This document shows, piece after piece, positions 31,472 through 45,726 of a stretch of DNA of 64,000 bases. Made by a program: the position numbers and the translations under genes. The notes under the pieces were generated by a model. The model searched no databases. It was not told the origin of the DNA and saw only the letters and a program-made list of their open reading frames with translations. The stretch is from JAWLHU01 sp049324875 (GTDB lineage Bacteria; Bacillota; Sulfobacillia; Symbiobacteriales; Symbiobacteriaceae). Positions within the stretch are counted from its first letter, which is position 1. The number at the start of each line of letters is the position of its first letter. The DNA lies in the NCBI GenBank assembly GCA_049324875.1, contig JBMONC010000084.1:1-64000 (forward strand), given 5' to 3'.

Positions 31472-32086
31472 TTGACTGAGCGGCCCCGGATGGCACAGAT
31501 TCTGGGCTCCGTCATCTTCTATCCGTTCTTCCTGGCTGGCTCCTTCCTGCTCCTGCAGTTCCAGCAGGCGCACGGCGCCGTGTTAGGGAAGGATCTTGAC
31601 CACCTGGACCCCCTGGGGTTACTGCTCTTCCTGCTGGGGGCCCTGGCGGCGTGCGGAGCGGCCTGGCTGCTGGTTCAGCCAGCCCGCATCACCTGGTACA
31701 GCGGCCTCTGGTGGCCCTACCCCCTCCTGGGCCTGGGCTTCCTGACCAAGATCTTCACCCTGCCGGCGGCACAGGTGGTGGTCTCCCTGCCCTTCTACCT
31801 GTTTGTCATCGCCTTCACCGGTGAGTTCATCTTCCGGGGATGCCTGGAGGAAGGGCTGACTCCCCTCGGCCCCCGAACCGCCCCTCTGCTGATCGGTCTG
31901 CTCTTCGGCCTGAGCCACCTGCCGCTCAGTCTGATGCACGGCATGGCGCTGCCGCTGGCGGTCGCCGGAAACCTGCTCATCGGTCCGGTGGCCCACCTGC
32001 TCTTCCGCTGGCTGCGGGACAGGGGCGGCCTGGCGCTGTCAATCGTGGTCCACGGACTGCTCCACTTCCTCGGGGTCGGATCCTAG
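31472..32086 (+). CDS. CPBP-family (Abi/Rce1-like) integral membrane protein
   Basis: A 204-residue membrane protein with about six helices. CPBP motifs: GEFIFRG (usual EExxxR; here the first Glu is Gly), FGLSHLP (FxxxH), and VVHGLLHFLG (HxxxN/B-type His). Loss of the first Glu makes protease activity uncertain. The TTG at 31472 is preferred because GAGGAGGAG lies about 8 nt upstream; the frame to 31328 has no ribosome site. Ends at a terminator shared with rpoC. The 200 nt upstream of the start show no clear sigma-A promoter. Confidence 0.8.
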   Translation: MTERPRMAQILGSVIFYPFFLAGSFLLLQFQQAHGAVLGKDLDHLDPLGLLLFLLGALAACGAAWLLVQPARITWYSGLWWPYPLLGLGFLTKIFTLPAAQVVVSLPFYLFVIAFTGEFIFRGCLEEGLTPLGPRTAPLLIGLLFGLSHLPLSLMHGMALPLAVAGNLLIGPVAHLLFRWLRDRGGLALSIVVHGLLHFLGVGS

Positions 32087-32100
32087 GAAGCAACGCGAAC

Positions 32101-32130
32101 AGCCCCTGCCCGGCAACCCGGGCAGGGGCT
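32101..32130. terminator. Bidirectional terminator between the CPBP gene and rpoC
   Basis: Perfect 13-bp stem (32101-32113 with 32118-32130) with a CAAC tetraloop between convergent stop codons; + side tail TCGCTCTTTAG. It ends the rpoBC transcript. Confidence 0.85.
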
Positions 32131-32137
32131 TCGCTCT

Positions 32138-35674
<3,537 letters not shown>

Positions 35675-35690
35675 CGATCAGCAACCTCCC

Positions 35691-39575
<3,885 letters not shown>

Positions 39576-39720
39576 GCGGTCTTGGCCTCCTCACTCGTGT
39601 TTGGTGGCCATCAAGAAGCTCCCCGTTTGGAAGTGCCCACCGCGGAAGCGCTCGATGATCTATAAAACTCCTCCGACCCGAGTTGCATCACCCGGCAGGA
39701 GAAATTGTACCCTCATGCGA

Positions 39721-39769
39721 AAAACAAAAAGGCAACACCGCACCAAAATAGGCGTTTATGGACGGTGTT
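39721..39769 (-). terminator. Intrinsic terminator inside the rpoB leader (attenuator)
   Basis: AACACCG pairs with CGGTGTT (39734-39740 with 39763-39769) and the - strand continues GCCTTTTTGTTTT. It lies between the rpoBC promoter and the rpoB start, so readthrough must be regulated or partial. Confidence 0.65.
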
Positions 39770-39921
39770 TCCAGGCAGACACATCCTCTATTGATATCCT
39801 GGAAAGCGAAGATTATGCATGCTGTCGCTCCCTTTTCCCTGCAAGTTCCCCAAACAGGCAGGTTAGCTGGCAGGATACCTCAGCATGGCCCGAAAGAACC
39901 ATGCTATGATGGCAAGTTATC

Positions 39922-39950
39922 ATGCTACTATACCAGGGAAGCGTTGTCAA
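39922..39950 (-). promoter_or_regulatory. Promoter of rpoBC
   Basis: Perfect -35 TTGACA (39945-39950), 17-nt spacer, -10 TAGCAT (39922-39927) on the - strand. It lies downstream of the rplJL terminator and gives a leader of about 340 nt. Confidence 0.72.
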
Positions 39951-39984
39951 GGCGAATGGCTGACTTTAGAGCGAACAACAACAA

Positions 39985-40034
39985 ACAAAAACGAAGGGTC
40001 TGGGTAGGCGCTGAGAAAGCGACTCTCCAGACCC
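39985..40034 (-). terminator. Terminator of the rplJL operon
   Basis: GGGTCTGG pairs with CCAGACCC (39996-40003 with 40027-40034); the - strand continues TTCGTTTTTGTTTG. It begins 22 nt after the rplL stop. Confidence 0.78.
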
Positions 40035-40056
40035 CCCTTTGCTTGTGGCGCTAATC

Positions 40057-40437
40057 TTACTTGACCTCGACCTCGGCGCCGGCATCCTTCAGCTTGGCGG
40101 CGATGCCCTCGGCGTCGGCCTTGCTGATCTTCTCCTTGACGGCCTTCGGGGCGCCGTCAACCAGGTCCTTGGCCTCCTTGAGGCCCAGGCCGGTCAGCTC
40201 GCGGACAACCTTGATGACGTTGATCTTGTTGGCGCCCGGGTTCTTGAGGATGACGTCGAACTCGGTCTTCTCCTCAACGACCGGAGCGGCAGCGGCGCCG
40301 GCGGCAGGGCCAGCGGCAACGGCAACAGGGGCGGCGGCGGTAACGCCGAAGGTCTCCTCGAACATCTCCTTGAGCTCCTTGAGCTCGAGGGCGGTCATGC
40401 CCTTAATAATCTCGATAACCTCAGCGGCCTTGGACAT
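40057..40437 (-). CDS. rplL: 50S ribosomal protein L7/L12
   Basis: Flexible stalk protein that recruits translational GTPases. N-terminal dimerisation helix (IIKGMTALELKELKEMFEET), an Ala/Pro-rich hinge (APVAVAAGPAAGAAAAPV), then the globular KTEFDVILKNPGANKINVIK and LGLKEAKDLVDGAPKAVKE domain. 126 residues. Follows rplJ by 64 nt and is followed by a terminator, so it is separated from rpoB. Confidence 0.97.
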   Translation of the reverse strand: MSKAAEVIEIIKGMTALELKELKEMFEETFGVTAAAPVAVAAGPAAGAAAAPVVEEKTEFDVILKNPGANKINVIKVVRELTGLGLKEAKDLVDGAPKAVKEKISKADAEGIAAKLKDAGAEVEVK

Positions 40438-40501
40438 GGATGGAACCTCCTTATGGTTTGAGAAAATGGTTGCCTATGCGGCAGGTAAACCAGGGAGCGA
40501 C

Positions 40502-41038
40502 TTAGGCTTCGGCACCCTCCAGCTGCTTGATGCGGGCGTCGAGGGCGTAAGCGAAGCTGGAGAGCAGCCCGTTGAGGACACCGGCCACGCCCTGCAGCGG
40601 GGCCTGGATGCCGCCGAGGACCTGAGCCAGCAGGACCTCCCGGGAGGGCAGGTCGGCCAGCTCCTTGACGCCCTTGGCGTCAATGACCTTGCCTTCCAGG
40701 ATACCGGCCTTCACCACGAACTTCGGATCCTTGTCCTTGGCGAAGAAGTCCCGGATCTTCTTGGCGGCCGAGGCTTCATCGACGTTGGAGAAGGCCAGGG
40801 TGGTGGTCCCGGTCAGGTACGGGTCGAGGCCTTCGATCCCAAGCTCCTTGGCGGCGATGCCAACCAGGGTGTTCTTGGCGACCTTCAGGTCGACCCCGGC
40901 CTCACGCAGCTCCTTGCGGAGCTTGGTCACCTGGGCGACGGTCAGACCGTTGTTGTTGGCCAGAACGATGCTCTTCGCATTCTGAATGGCCTCCTTGATC
41001 TCGGCAACGGCCTGCTGCTTTTCGGCACGAATGGGCAT
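40502..41038 (-). CDS. rplJ: 50S ribosomal protein L10
   Basis: Stalk base that anchors L7/L12 dimers. KQQAVAEIKEAIQNAKSIVL, NNGLTVAQVTKLRKELREAG and VAKNTLVGIAAKELGIEGLD form the rRNA-binding domain; the C-terminal helix that binds L12 is VLNGLLSSFAYALDARIKQL. 178 residues. An L10-type leader with a terminator hairpin precedes it, pointing to autoregulation. Confidence 0.97.
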   Translation of the reverse strand: MPIRAEKQQAVAEIKEAIQNAKSIVLANNNGLTVAQVTKLRKELREAGVDLKVAKNTLVGIAAKELGIEGLDPYLTGTTTLAFSNVDEASAAKKIRDFFAKDKDPKFVVKAGILEGKVIDAKGVKELADLPSREVLLAQVLGGIQAPLQGVAGVLNGLLSSFAYALDARIKQLEGAEA

Positions 41039-41224
41039 TGTGCGTGTTCACCTCCTCCGCGGGAGCAACAAAAAAGCCTCCGACCATAGAAGATCGGAGG
41101 TCTGTAAAGCATACAGACACACAACTCCCCGCTGGGGGATCGTGTTTCCGACCTCGGCGGGCGGCGATAACGCCATTAAGCCTGGGGGCACCTGCTGTCT
41201 ATGGTCGTATGCAGTTGAAGCACG
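41039..41224 (-). promoter_or_regulatory. L10-type leader of rplJL
   Basis: An untranslated leader of about 186 nt from the predicted start site to rplJ. Firmicutes L10 leaders bind the L10(L12)4 complex and control a terminator; the matching terminator is at 41069-41101. I infer the L10-leader class from position and architecture. Confidence 0.65.
41069..41101 (-). terminator. Attenuator terminator in the rplJ leader
   Basis: CCTCCGA pairs with TCGGAGG (41077-41083 with 41094-41100) and the - strand continues CTTTTTTG. It stands 30 nt before the rplJ start, downstream of its promoter. Confidence 0.8.
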
Positions 41225-41230
41225 TTCTTG

Positions 41231-41259
41231 AGTATACAGATGAACCGGCTGCCCGTCAA
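41231..41259 (-). promoter_or_regulatory. Sigma-A promoter of rplJL
   Basis: TTGACG, 17-nt spacer, TATACT on the - strand (-35 at 41254-41259; -10 at 41231-41236). Confidence 0.85.
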
Positions 41260-41290
41260 GCGCGACGCCGCGAAATCTGGTCAGTGATGG

Positions 41291-41438
41291 TTAGCCTACC
41301 TTGGTGGAGAGGACCTTGTCCAGCATCTCCTCCAGGCGGATCTTCTCCTGGATCAGAAGCATGCGCTCCGAAGGGGTCGCCTTCATCCAACGGTCCACCA
41401 GGCTCTCGAGCCGGGCCTTGATATCTTGTTCGCTCATC
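41291..41438 (-). pseudogene. Short gene interrupted by an apparent +1 frameshift
   Basis: On the - strand a strong site GGAGGAGGT precedes ATG 41438 and MSEQDIKARLESL. One base too many at about 41400 (AGCCTTGGTGG) throws the frame off; in the next frame the sequence continues VDRWMKATPSERMLLIQEKI and LEEMLDKVLSTKVG to a TAA at 41291-41293. Joined, it would be a soluble helical protein of 48 residues. The two halves look like one small protein, so this is a broken gene, a frameshifting gene or a sequencing error. A weak promoter (TTGCAA, 17 nt, TAGGAT) lies about 60 nt upstream. Confidence 0.45.
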
Positions 41439-41721
41439 CGCATCCACCTCCTCCAATTATGCTGCGTATCGTCAAGTCAACACTGAAATATCACACTTTT
41501 ACAGTCTATCCTACCGCACCAATGTCGGACTTGCAATACAGTATCGACCTAATTCGACATAGACTATGGTGGTATACACACCCTGTGTCCGCTATTTTCC
41601 CAATACACTTTGCTAGTTAGACGTACGAAACGTCAGTAAGGTTCACTTTTTTTCAACTATATTCGGTCCGAGATGGGCTCTCCTCTCTATGTACCCCTCT
41701 CACCCCCATACCATACCCCCA

Positions 41722-41750
41722 AACAAAAACCCGCCCTTTTCAGGGCGGGT
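41722..41750 (-). terminator. Terminator of the rplK-rplA operon
   Basis: Perfect 9-bp stem (41729-41737 with 41742-41750), GAAA tetraloop on the - strand, followed by TTTTGTTTG. Placed 15 nt after the rplA stop. The 280 nt beyond it toward the small frameshifted gene is AT-richer and holds no gene I can see. Confidence 0.92.
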
Positions 41751-41765
41751 CGGTCGGAGAGGGCT

Positions 41766-42479
41766 TTAGTGCTCGCCGGCGGGAACGGCGGTGATCCGGA
41801 CCGGGTTCACCTTGATGCCGGGGCCCATGGTGGAGGAGATGGTGACCGACTTCATGTACTGGCCCTTGGCGGCAGCGGGCTTGGCCCGGAGCAGCGCGTC
41901 GGTGAGGGCCCGGAAGTTGACAGCCAGCCGGTCCACGTCGAAGGAGGCCTTCCCGATCGGGGCGGCAACGATGCCGGCCTTGTCGGTCCGGTACTCCACC
42001 TTACCGGCCTTGATCTCCTTGATGGCGTTGGCCACATCGAAGGTGACGGTGCCGGTCTTCGGGTTGGGCATCAGGCCACGGGGGCCGAGGATGCGGCCGA
42101 GCTTACCGACGACACCCATCATGTCGGGGGTGGCGACGGCGACATCGAAGTCCAGCCAGCCTTCCTGGATCTTGGTCACGATCTCCTCAGCGCCGACGAT
42201 GTCGGCGCCGGCGATCTCGGCCTCCTTCGCCTTCTCGCCCTTCGCAAAGACGAGGACGCGGACGGCCTTGCCGGTGCCGCCGGGCAGCACAACGGCGCCG
42301 CGGACCTGCTGATCAGCGTGGCGGGGGTCAACGCCAAGGCGGAAAGCGACCTCAATGGTCTCGTCGAACTTCGCAGTGGCGCACTTCTTCACGAGCTCCA
42401 GGGCCTCGGTGGGATCATAGAGCTTCGCGCGGTCGATCAACTTCGCCGCTTCAGCATACTTCTTGCCGTGCTTCGGCAT
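41766..42479 (-). CDS. rplA: 50S ribosomal protein L1
   Basis: L1-stalk protein that moves deacylated tRNA; also a translational repressor of the L11-L1 operon. KHGKKYAEAAKLIDRAKLYD, GVDPRHADQQVRGAVVLPGG, GPRGLMPNPKTGTVTFDVAN and TISSTMGPGIKVNPV are diagnostic. The ATG at 42479 (MPKHGKKY) with GGGAGGAAA upstream is the start; 237 residues. Confidence 0.97.
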   Translation of the reverse strand: MPKHGKKYAEAAKLIDRAKLYDPTEALELVKKCATAKFDETIEVAFRLGVDPRHADQQVRGAVVLPGGTGKAVRVLVFAKGEKAKEAEIAGADIVGAEEIVTKIQEGWLDFDVAVATPDMMGVVGKLGRILGPRGLMPNPKTGTVTFDVANAIKEIKAGKVEYRTDKAGIVAAPIGKASFDVDRLAVNFRALTDALLRAKPAAAKGQYMKSVTISSTMGPGIKVNPVRITAVPAGEH

Positions 42480-42581
42480 GATTGAATTTCCTCCCTTGTG
42501 GTAATACGGTTGTTCGGCTGCGGTTGTGGGGCGCCCTTGCGAGCGTCTCCTGCAGCCTCCCACAAGCCCAAGCAGCTGGTG

Positions 42582-43004
42582 CTACTCGGTCTCGACGCCC
42601 ATGGAACGGGCGGTGCCTCGCACCATGCTCTTGGCGGCCTCGAGGCTGGCGGCGTTCAGGTCGGGCATCTTGATCTTGGCGATCTCCTCGACCTGCGCGT
42701 CGGTCAGCTTGCCGACCTTCTTCTTGTTCGGCGTGCCGGACGCGGTCTCGATGCCGAGGGCCTTCTTGATCAGAACCGAGGCCGGCGGGGTCTTCAGGAT
42801 GAAGGTGAAGGAACGGTCCTCAAACACGGTGATCTCCACCGGGATGACCAGACCCACCTGCTCCTTGGTCCGCTCGTTGTACTCCTTGCAGAAGCCCATG
42901 ATGTTCACGCCGTGCTGGCCGAGAGCCGGGCCTACGGGCGGCGCGGGGGTCGCCTTACCGGCCGGCAGGGCCAGCTTGACGATGGCGGTGACCTTCTTCG
43001 CCAC
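42582..43004 (-). CDS. rplK: 50S ribosomal protein L11
   Basis: GTPase-centre protein and thiostrepton target. KVTAIVKLALPAGKATPAPP, VGPALGQHGVNIMGFCKEYN, DRSFTFILKTPPASVLIKKA and NKKKVGKLTDAQVEEIAKIK are hallmarks, including the proline-rich switch (PAPPVGP). GTG start at 43004 with AAGGAGG upstream; 140 residues. Confidence 0.97.
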   Translation of the reverse strand: MAKKVTAIVKLALPAGKATPAPPVGPALGQHGVNIMGFCKEYNERTKEQVGLVIPVEITVFEDRSFTFILKTPPASVLIKKALGIETASGTPNKKKVGKLTDAQVEEIAKIKMPDLNAASLEAAKSMVRGTARSMGVETE

Positions 43005-43111
43005 TGTGATTCCTCCTTAGAAAGTGTGGTATGGCGGACGACTCCTTGGTCGCCCTCCCACTGCGGGCAGCCCCGCACACCAAAGGGCCGCGCGCTCGGC
43101 GCACGACCTCA

Positions 43112-43139
43112 ATGATACTAGCACAAACCTGTGGTCAAT
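43112..43139 (-). promoter_or_regulatory. Probable promoter of rplK-rplA
   Basis: ATTGAC, 16-nt spacer, TATCAT on the - strand (43134-43139 and 43112-43117). The leader that follows has a GCGGG/CCCGC hairpin and a CCTTTGG/CCAAGG pair, possibly the L1 autoregulatory site. Confidence 0.5.
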
Positions 43140-43155
43140 GGGAATGGGCCCTCGC

Positions 43156-43686
43156 TCAAATCTCTTCGATCTGAGAGAAATCCAGTTCCACCGGCGTATC
43201 GCGGCCGAACATGCTGACCAGCACCCGGACCTTCCCCTTCTCCGGGAAGATCTCCTTGATGATGGCCGGATGGTCCTTGAAGGGACCGGAGACAACCCGC
43301 ACCGGCTGGTCGATCTCGTAATCGACCACCACCTGGGCCGGCCTCTCTTCCCCCTCCGCACCGAGAATCGCCTTAACCTCCTCCGGGGTCAGCGGAATCG
43401 GCTTGTTGCCAGAGCCGACAAAGCCGGTCACACCCGGGGTGTTCCGAACGACGTACCAGGAGTCGTCACTCATCAGCATCTCCACCAGGACATAGCCGGG
43501 GAAGACCTTCCGCTTGACCTTCTTCTGTTTGCCGTCCTTGATCTCGATCTCATCTTCCATGGGGACGAGGACACGGAAGATCTTCTCCTGCATCTCCATG
43601 GACTCGACACGCTTCTCCAGGTTGGTCTTCACCTTGTTCTCGTACCCGGAGTAGGTGTGGACGACATACCAGTTTCTTTGTTCCAT
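43156..43686 (-). CDS. nusG: Transcription termination/antitermination factor NusG
   Basis: Elongation factor that binds the RNA polymerase clamp helices and, in other bacteria, couples to ribosome or Rho. NGN domain NWYVVHTYSGYENKVKTNLE, the VFPGYVLVEMLMSDDSWYVV and NTPGVTGFVGSGNKPIPLTP motifs, then the KOW domain VRVVSGPFKDHPAIIKEIFP. 176 residues. No ribosome site is directly before the ATG; a hairpin seems to bridge it (see 43694-43716). Confidence 0.97.
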   Translation of the reverse strand: MEQRNWYVVHTYSGYENKVKTNLEKRVESMEMQEKIFRVLVPMEDEIEIKDGKQKKVKRKVFPGYVLVEMLMSDDSWYVVRNTPGVTGFVGSGNKPIPLTPEEVKAILGAEGEERPAQVVVDYEIDQPVRVVSGPFKDHPAIIKEIFPEKGKVRVLVSMFGRDTPVELDFSQIEEI

Positions 43687-43693
43687 TCGATCA

Positions 43694-43716
43694 GGGAGCG
43701 GAAGTCGCTCCCCTCC
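43694..43716 (-). promoter_or_regulatory. Hairpin-bridged ribosome binding site of nusG
   Basis: On the - strand GGAGG (43712-43716) is followed at once by GGAGCG-acttc-CGCTCC (43695-43700 with 43706-43711) and then 8 nt to the ATG. Folding the hairpin brings GGAGG to a normal distance. Confidence 0.5.
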
Positions 43717-43734
43717 ACCTGCCTTTGCCGTTGG

Positions 43735-43944
43735 TTACCCCTGCTGGAACAGGGCCGACATCACAGCCCCCAGCCCGAGATCCCACAGGTACAGGAATCC
43801 CGCCACGATCGCGACCATGGCCACGACCACGCCCGTCAGCTTGATGATCCGATCCCTGCCGGGCCATACTACCTTTCTAAGCTCGCCGACGACCTCGCGC
43901 AGGAAGGTGCGTGTCGCTTCGATGAAGGCCTTGAACCGTTCCAT
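43735..43944 (-). CDS. secE: Preprotein translocase subunit SecE
   Basis: Essential small clamp around SecY. EATRTFLREVVGELRKVVWP is the amphipathic helix with the conserved WP, followed by one membrane span (LTGVVVAMVAIVAGFLYLWDLG). ATG 43944 (MERFKAF) is preferred over 43950 because GAGGGTGG lies 8 nt from it; 69 residues, the short Gram-positive type. Cotranscribed with nusG. Confidence 0.92.
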   Translation of the reverse strand: MERFKAFIEATRTFLREVVGELRKVVWPGRDRIIKLTGVVVAMVAIVAGFLYLWDLGLGAVMSALFQQG

Positions 43945-44012
43945 GACCATGACCACCCTCATTAGAAAGTGCCCAACACAAATAAAACCTGGCACCAAGA
44001 CCAGTGTAGAAG

Positions 44013-44042
44013 ATTGTAACACATCGCTGTTCCGGTTGTAAA
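44013..44042 (-). promoter_or_regulatory. Promoter of secE-nusG
   Basis: TTTACA, 18-nt spacer, TACAAT on the - strand (44037-44042 and 44013-44018). It lies between the tRNA-Trp terminator and secE. Confidence 0.72.
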
Positions 44043-44173
44043 GCGCGAAGCGGCTGCTCTCTCCGCCAGGTGTCGGTTCAGACGGCCGGCGAGCGCCTGT
44101 GAACCGCCGAGTGGTATTTCCTAGTGTAAGCCGCGGAAGCCCTTCCCATACGTTCGGAGCCCAACCGGTGAAC

Positions 44174-44204
44174 AAAAAAGACGAACATGCGAACATGTTC
44201 GTCT
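44174..44204 (-). terminator. Terminator after tRNA-Trp
   Basis: 11-bp perfect stem (44179-44189 with 44194-44204), TTCG loop on the - strand, followed by TTTTTTG. It begins 10 nt after the tRNA 3' end. Confidence 0.9.
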
Positions 44205-44213
44205 GGGTGAGTC

Positions 44214-44289
44214 TGGCAGGGGCGGCAGGACTTGAACCCGCAACCTACGGTTTTGGAGACCGTTGCTCTACCAGTTGAGCTACACCCCT
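44214..44289 (-). tRNA. tRNA-Trp (anticodon CCA)
   Basis: 76-nt cloverleaf with encoded CCA. The acceptor AGGGGTG pairs with CGCCCCT, the D-arm reads AGCTCAACTGGTAGAGC, the anticodon loop is CTCCAAA with CCA anticodon, and the T-arm is GCGGGTTCAAGTCCTGC. It sits between rpmG and secE, a common Firmicutes arrangement. Confidence 0.96.
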
Positions 44290-44331
44290 GTAACAGCCGA
44301 CTGCAATCGCGTCGGCGCTACCTGTTATACG

Positions 44332-44496
44332 TCAGCGGGTTTCCCGATGCTGGGTGTGGTGCCCGCAAGTCGGGCAGAACTTCTTCAGTTCAATACGCCC
44401 CGAGTCATTCTTCTTATTCTTATAGGTGGAGTAGTTCCGGTTCTTGCAATCAGTGCAAGCCATCGTGATGATGACCCGCGCGCCTGCCTTCGCCAC
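44332..44496 (-). CDS. rpmG: 50S ribosomal protein L33 (zinc form)
   Basis: A 54-residue zinc-ribbon ribosomal protein. The - strand frame reads VAKAGARVIITMACTDCKNR, then YSTYKNKKNDSGRIELKKFC and PTCGHHTQHRETR; the CxxC pairs (ACTDCK and FCPTCG) bind zinc. GTG start at 44496 with GGAGGT about 8 nt upstream. Too short for a typical ORF list. First protein gene of the rpmG-tRNA-Trp unit. Confidence 0.95.
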   Translation of the reverse strand: MAKAGARVIITMACTDCKNRNYSTYKNKKNDSGRIELKKFCPTCGHHTQHRETR

Positions 44497-44539
44497 GTTG
44501 CGACACCTCCAATCGGCAAGGGACTAACCACGCTCATAT

Positions 44540-44568
44540 AAGTTACCACGGCCCATATCCACTGTCAA
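44540..44568 (-). promoter_or_regulatory. Promoter of rpmG-tRNA-Trp
   Basis: TTGACA, 17-nt spacer, TAACTT on the - strand (44563-44568 and 44540-44545), followed by the ribosome site of rpmG. Confidence 0.75.
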
Positions 44569-44610
44569 CATTGGCGAGCGGGGGAATTCGAAGGTATCCG
44601 GCGCTAAATC

Positions 44611-44641
44611 AAGCCGGAGGGCACTGGCTGCCCTCCGGCTT
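44611..44641 (-). terminator. Terminator after initiator tRNA
   Basis: 13-bp perfect stem (44611-44623 with 44629-44641), 5-nt loop, followed on the - strand by GATTTAG. It is 6 nt from the tRNA 3' end. Confidence 0.8.
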
Positions 44642-44647
44642 ATTCTC

Positions 44648-44724
<77 letters not shown>

Positions 44725-44752
44725 GTGTCTTGGTTTCCCGGGGACATGTACG

Positions 44753-44781
44753 AGTGTACCCCTTATCGCCAGGGGTGTCAA
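44753..44781 (-). promoter_or_regulatory. Promoter of initiator tRNA
   Basis: TTGACA, 17-nt spacer, TACACT on the - strand (44776-44781 and 44753-44758). Confidence 0.82.
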
Positions 44782-44967
44782 CCCGGATTGGCGAATTCCA
44801 TTTTTTCATTCTCGAAGCAAGTGCTGCTCTCTGTGTCTCGGACCGGCTGGCGGGGCTTGGGCCTCCCGTTCCCACCTGAACTTGATGGAGGGGGTCTTGA
44901 GTCCAGCCCCTTAACATGAGAACATGAGGATTATAAAGATCCGCCTCTGCGAAGGGAGTCGAGGGAG

Positions 44968-45711
44968 ATGCCAGCGACGAGGCCCCCGCACGCCATGCCC
45001 TCGGAGCGCCGGACCAGACTGGTCCTCAACGGCAGCGAGCTGCTTCGCATTCAAACGACGCCGGTCGCCCTGGATGATTGGGCCACGGGCTTCCTCTTCA
45101 CCGAGGGGATGATCAACCAACTCGGGGACCTTCAGCGGCTCGAGGTGGATGCCGCATCCGGTCAGGTGGTGGCCGAGGTCAACCCCGACGGACTGCCCGA
45201 CCAGGCCATGGCCGGGAAGCGATACCTGACCAGCGGATGCGGCAAGGGTGTTACTTTTAGCTCTATTAAAGATGTAATGGGACTGCAGCCGGTCCGCCAC
45301 CCGCTGCGGGTCGACCGGGTCCAGCTGGTGGCCTGGATCAAGTGGATGCAGCGCCAGACCCCCCTGTATGAAGAGTCGGGTGGCATGCATGCGGCGGCCG
45401 TCAGCCACGTCCCGTCCGGAGAGATGCTGGTCCGGGAGGATATCGGCCGGCACAACGCGGTGGACAAGGCCATCGGTGCGGCCCTCAAGGCGGGCTTTCC
45501 GGCCGAGGAGCTGGTCCTGCTGACCACGGGGCGAATCTCGTATGAGATGTGCTCCAAGATGGCAAGGGCCGGCATTGGCATCGGGGCCTCCCTGACAGCT
45601 GCCACCGACCAGGCGATCCGCCTGGCGGAGCGCCTCCAGATCGATCTGGTGGGGTACGTCCGGTCCCCTGAGAAGCTGGTGATCTATACGCGGGGCACCC
45701 GCATCGGCTAA
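44968..45711 (+). CDS. fdhD: FdhD, formate dehydrogenase sulfur carrier
   Basis: Transfers sulfur from a cysteine desulfurase to the molybdenum/tungsten cofactor before insertion into formate dehydrogenase. RIQTTPVALDDWATGFLFTE, the cysteine loop TSGCGKGVTFSS (Cys91), REDIGRHNAVDKAIGAAL and TTGRISYEMCSKMARAGIG are family signatures. One loop cysteine is present, not the CxxC of E. coli. 247 residues. ATG 44968 has GAAGGGA about 10 nt upstream; ATG 44995 is an alternative. Upstream, AACATGAG occurs twice (44914-44929). Followed after 15 nt by the MCP-like gene. Confidence 0.94.
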   Translation: MPATRPPHAMPSERRTRLVLNGSELLRIQTTPVALDDWATGFLFTEGMINQLGDLQRLEVDAASGQVVAEVNPDGLPDQAMAGKRYLTSGCGKGVTFSSIKDVMGLQPVRHPLRVDRVQLVAWIKWMQRQTPLYEESGGMHAAAVSHVPSGEMLVREDIGRHNAVDKAIGAALKAGFPAEELVLLTTGRISYEMCSKMARAGIGIGASLTAATDQAIRLAERLQIDLVGYVRSPEKLVIYTRGTRIG

Positions 45712-45726
45712 AAGGAGGCAGGCTAC

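Noticed and set aside
41301..41486. A + strand coding frame in the region upstream of rplJ
   Set aside because: No ribosome site, and it mirrors the - strand small gene; its start has no support.
44179..44204. CGAACATG...CATGTTCG as a LexA operator
   Set aside because: The half-site spacing does not fit CGAAC-N4-GTTCG, and the position after tRNA-Trp with a T-run makes it a terminator.
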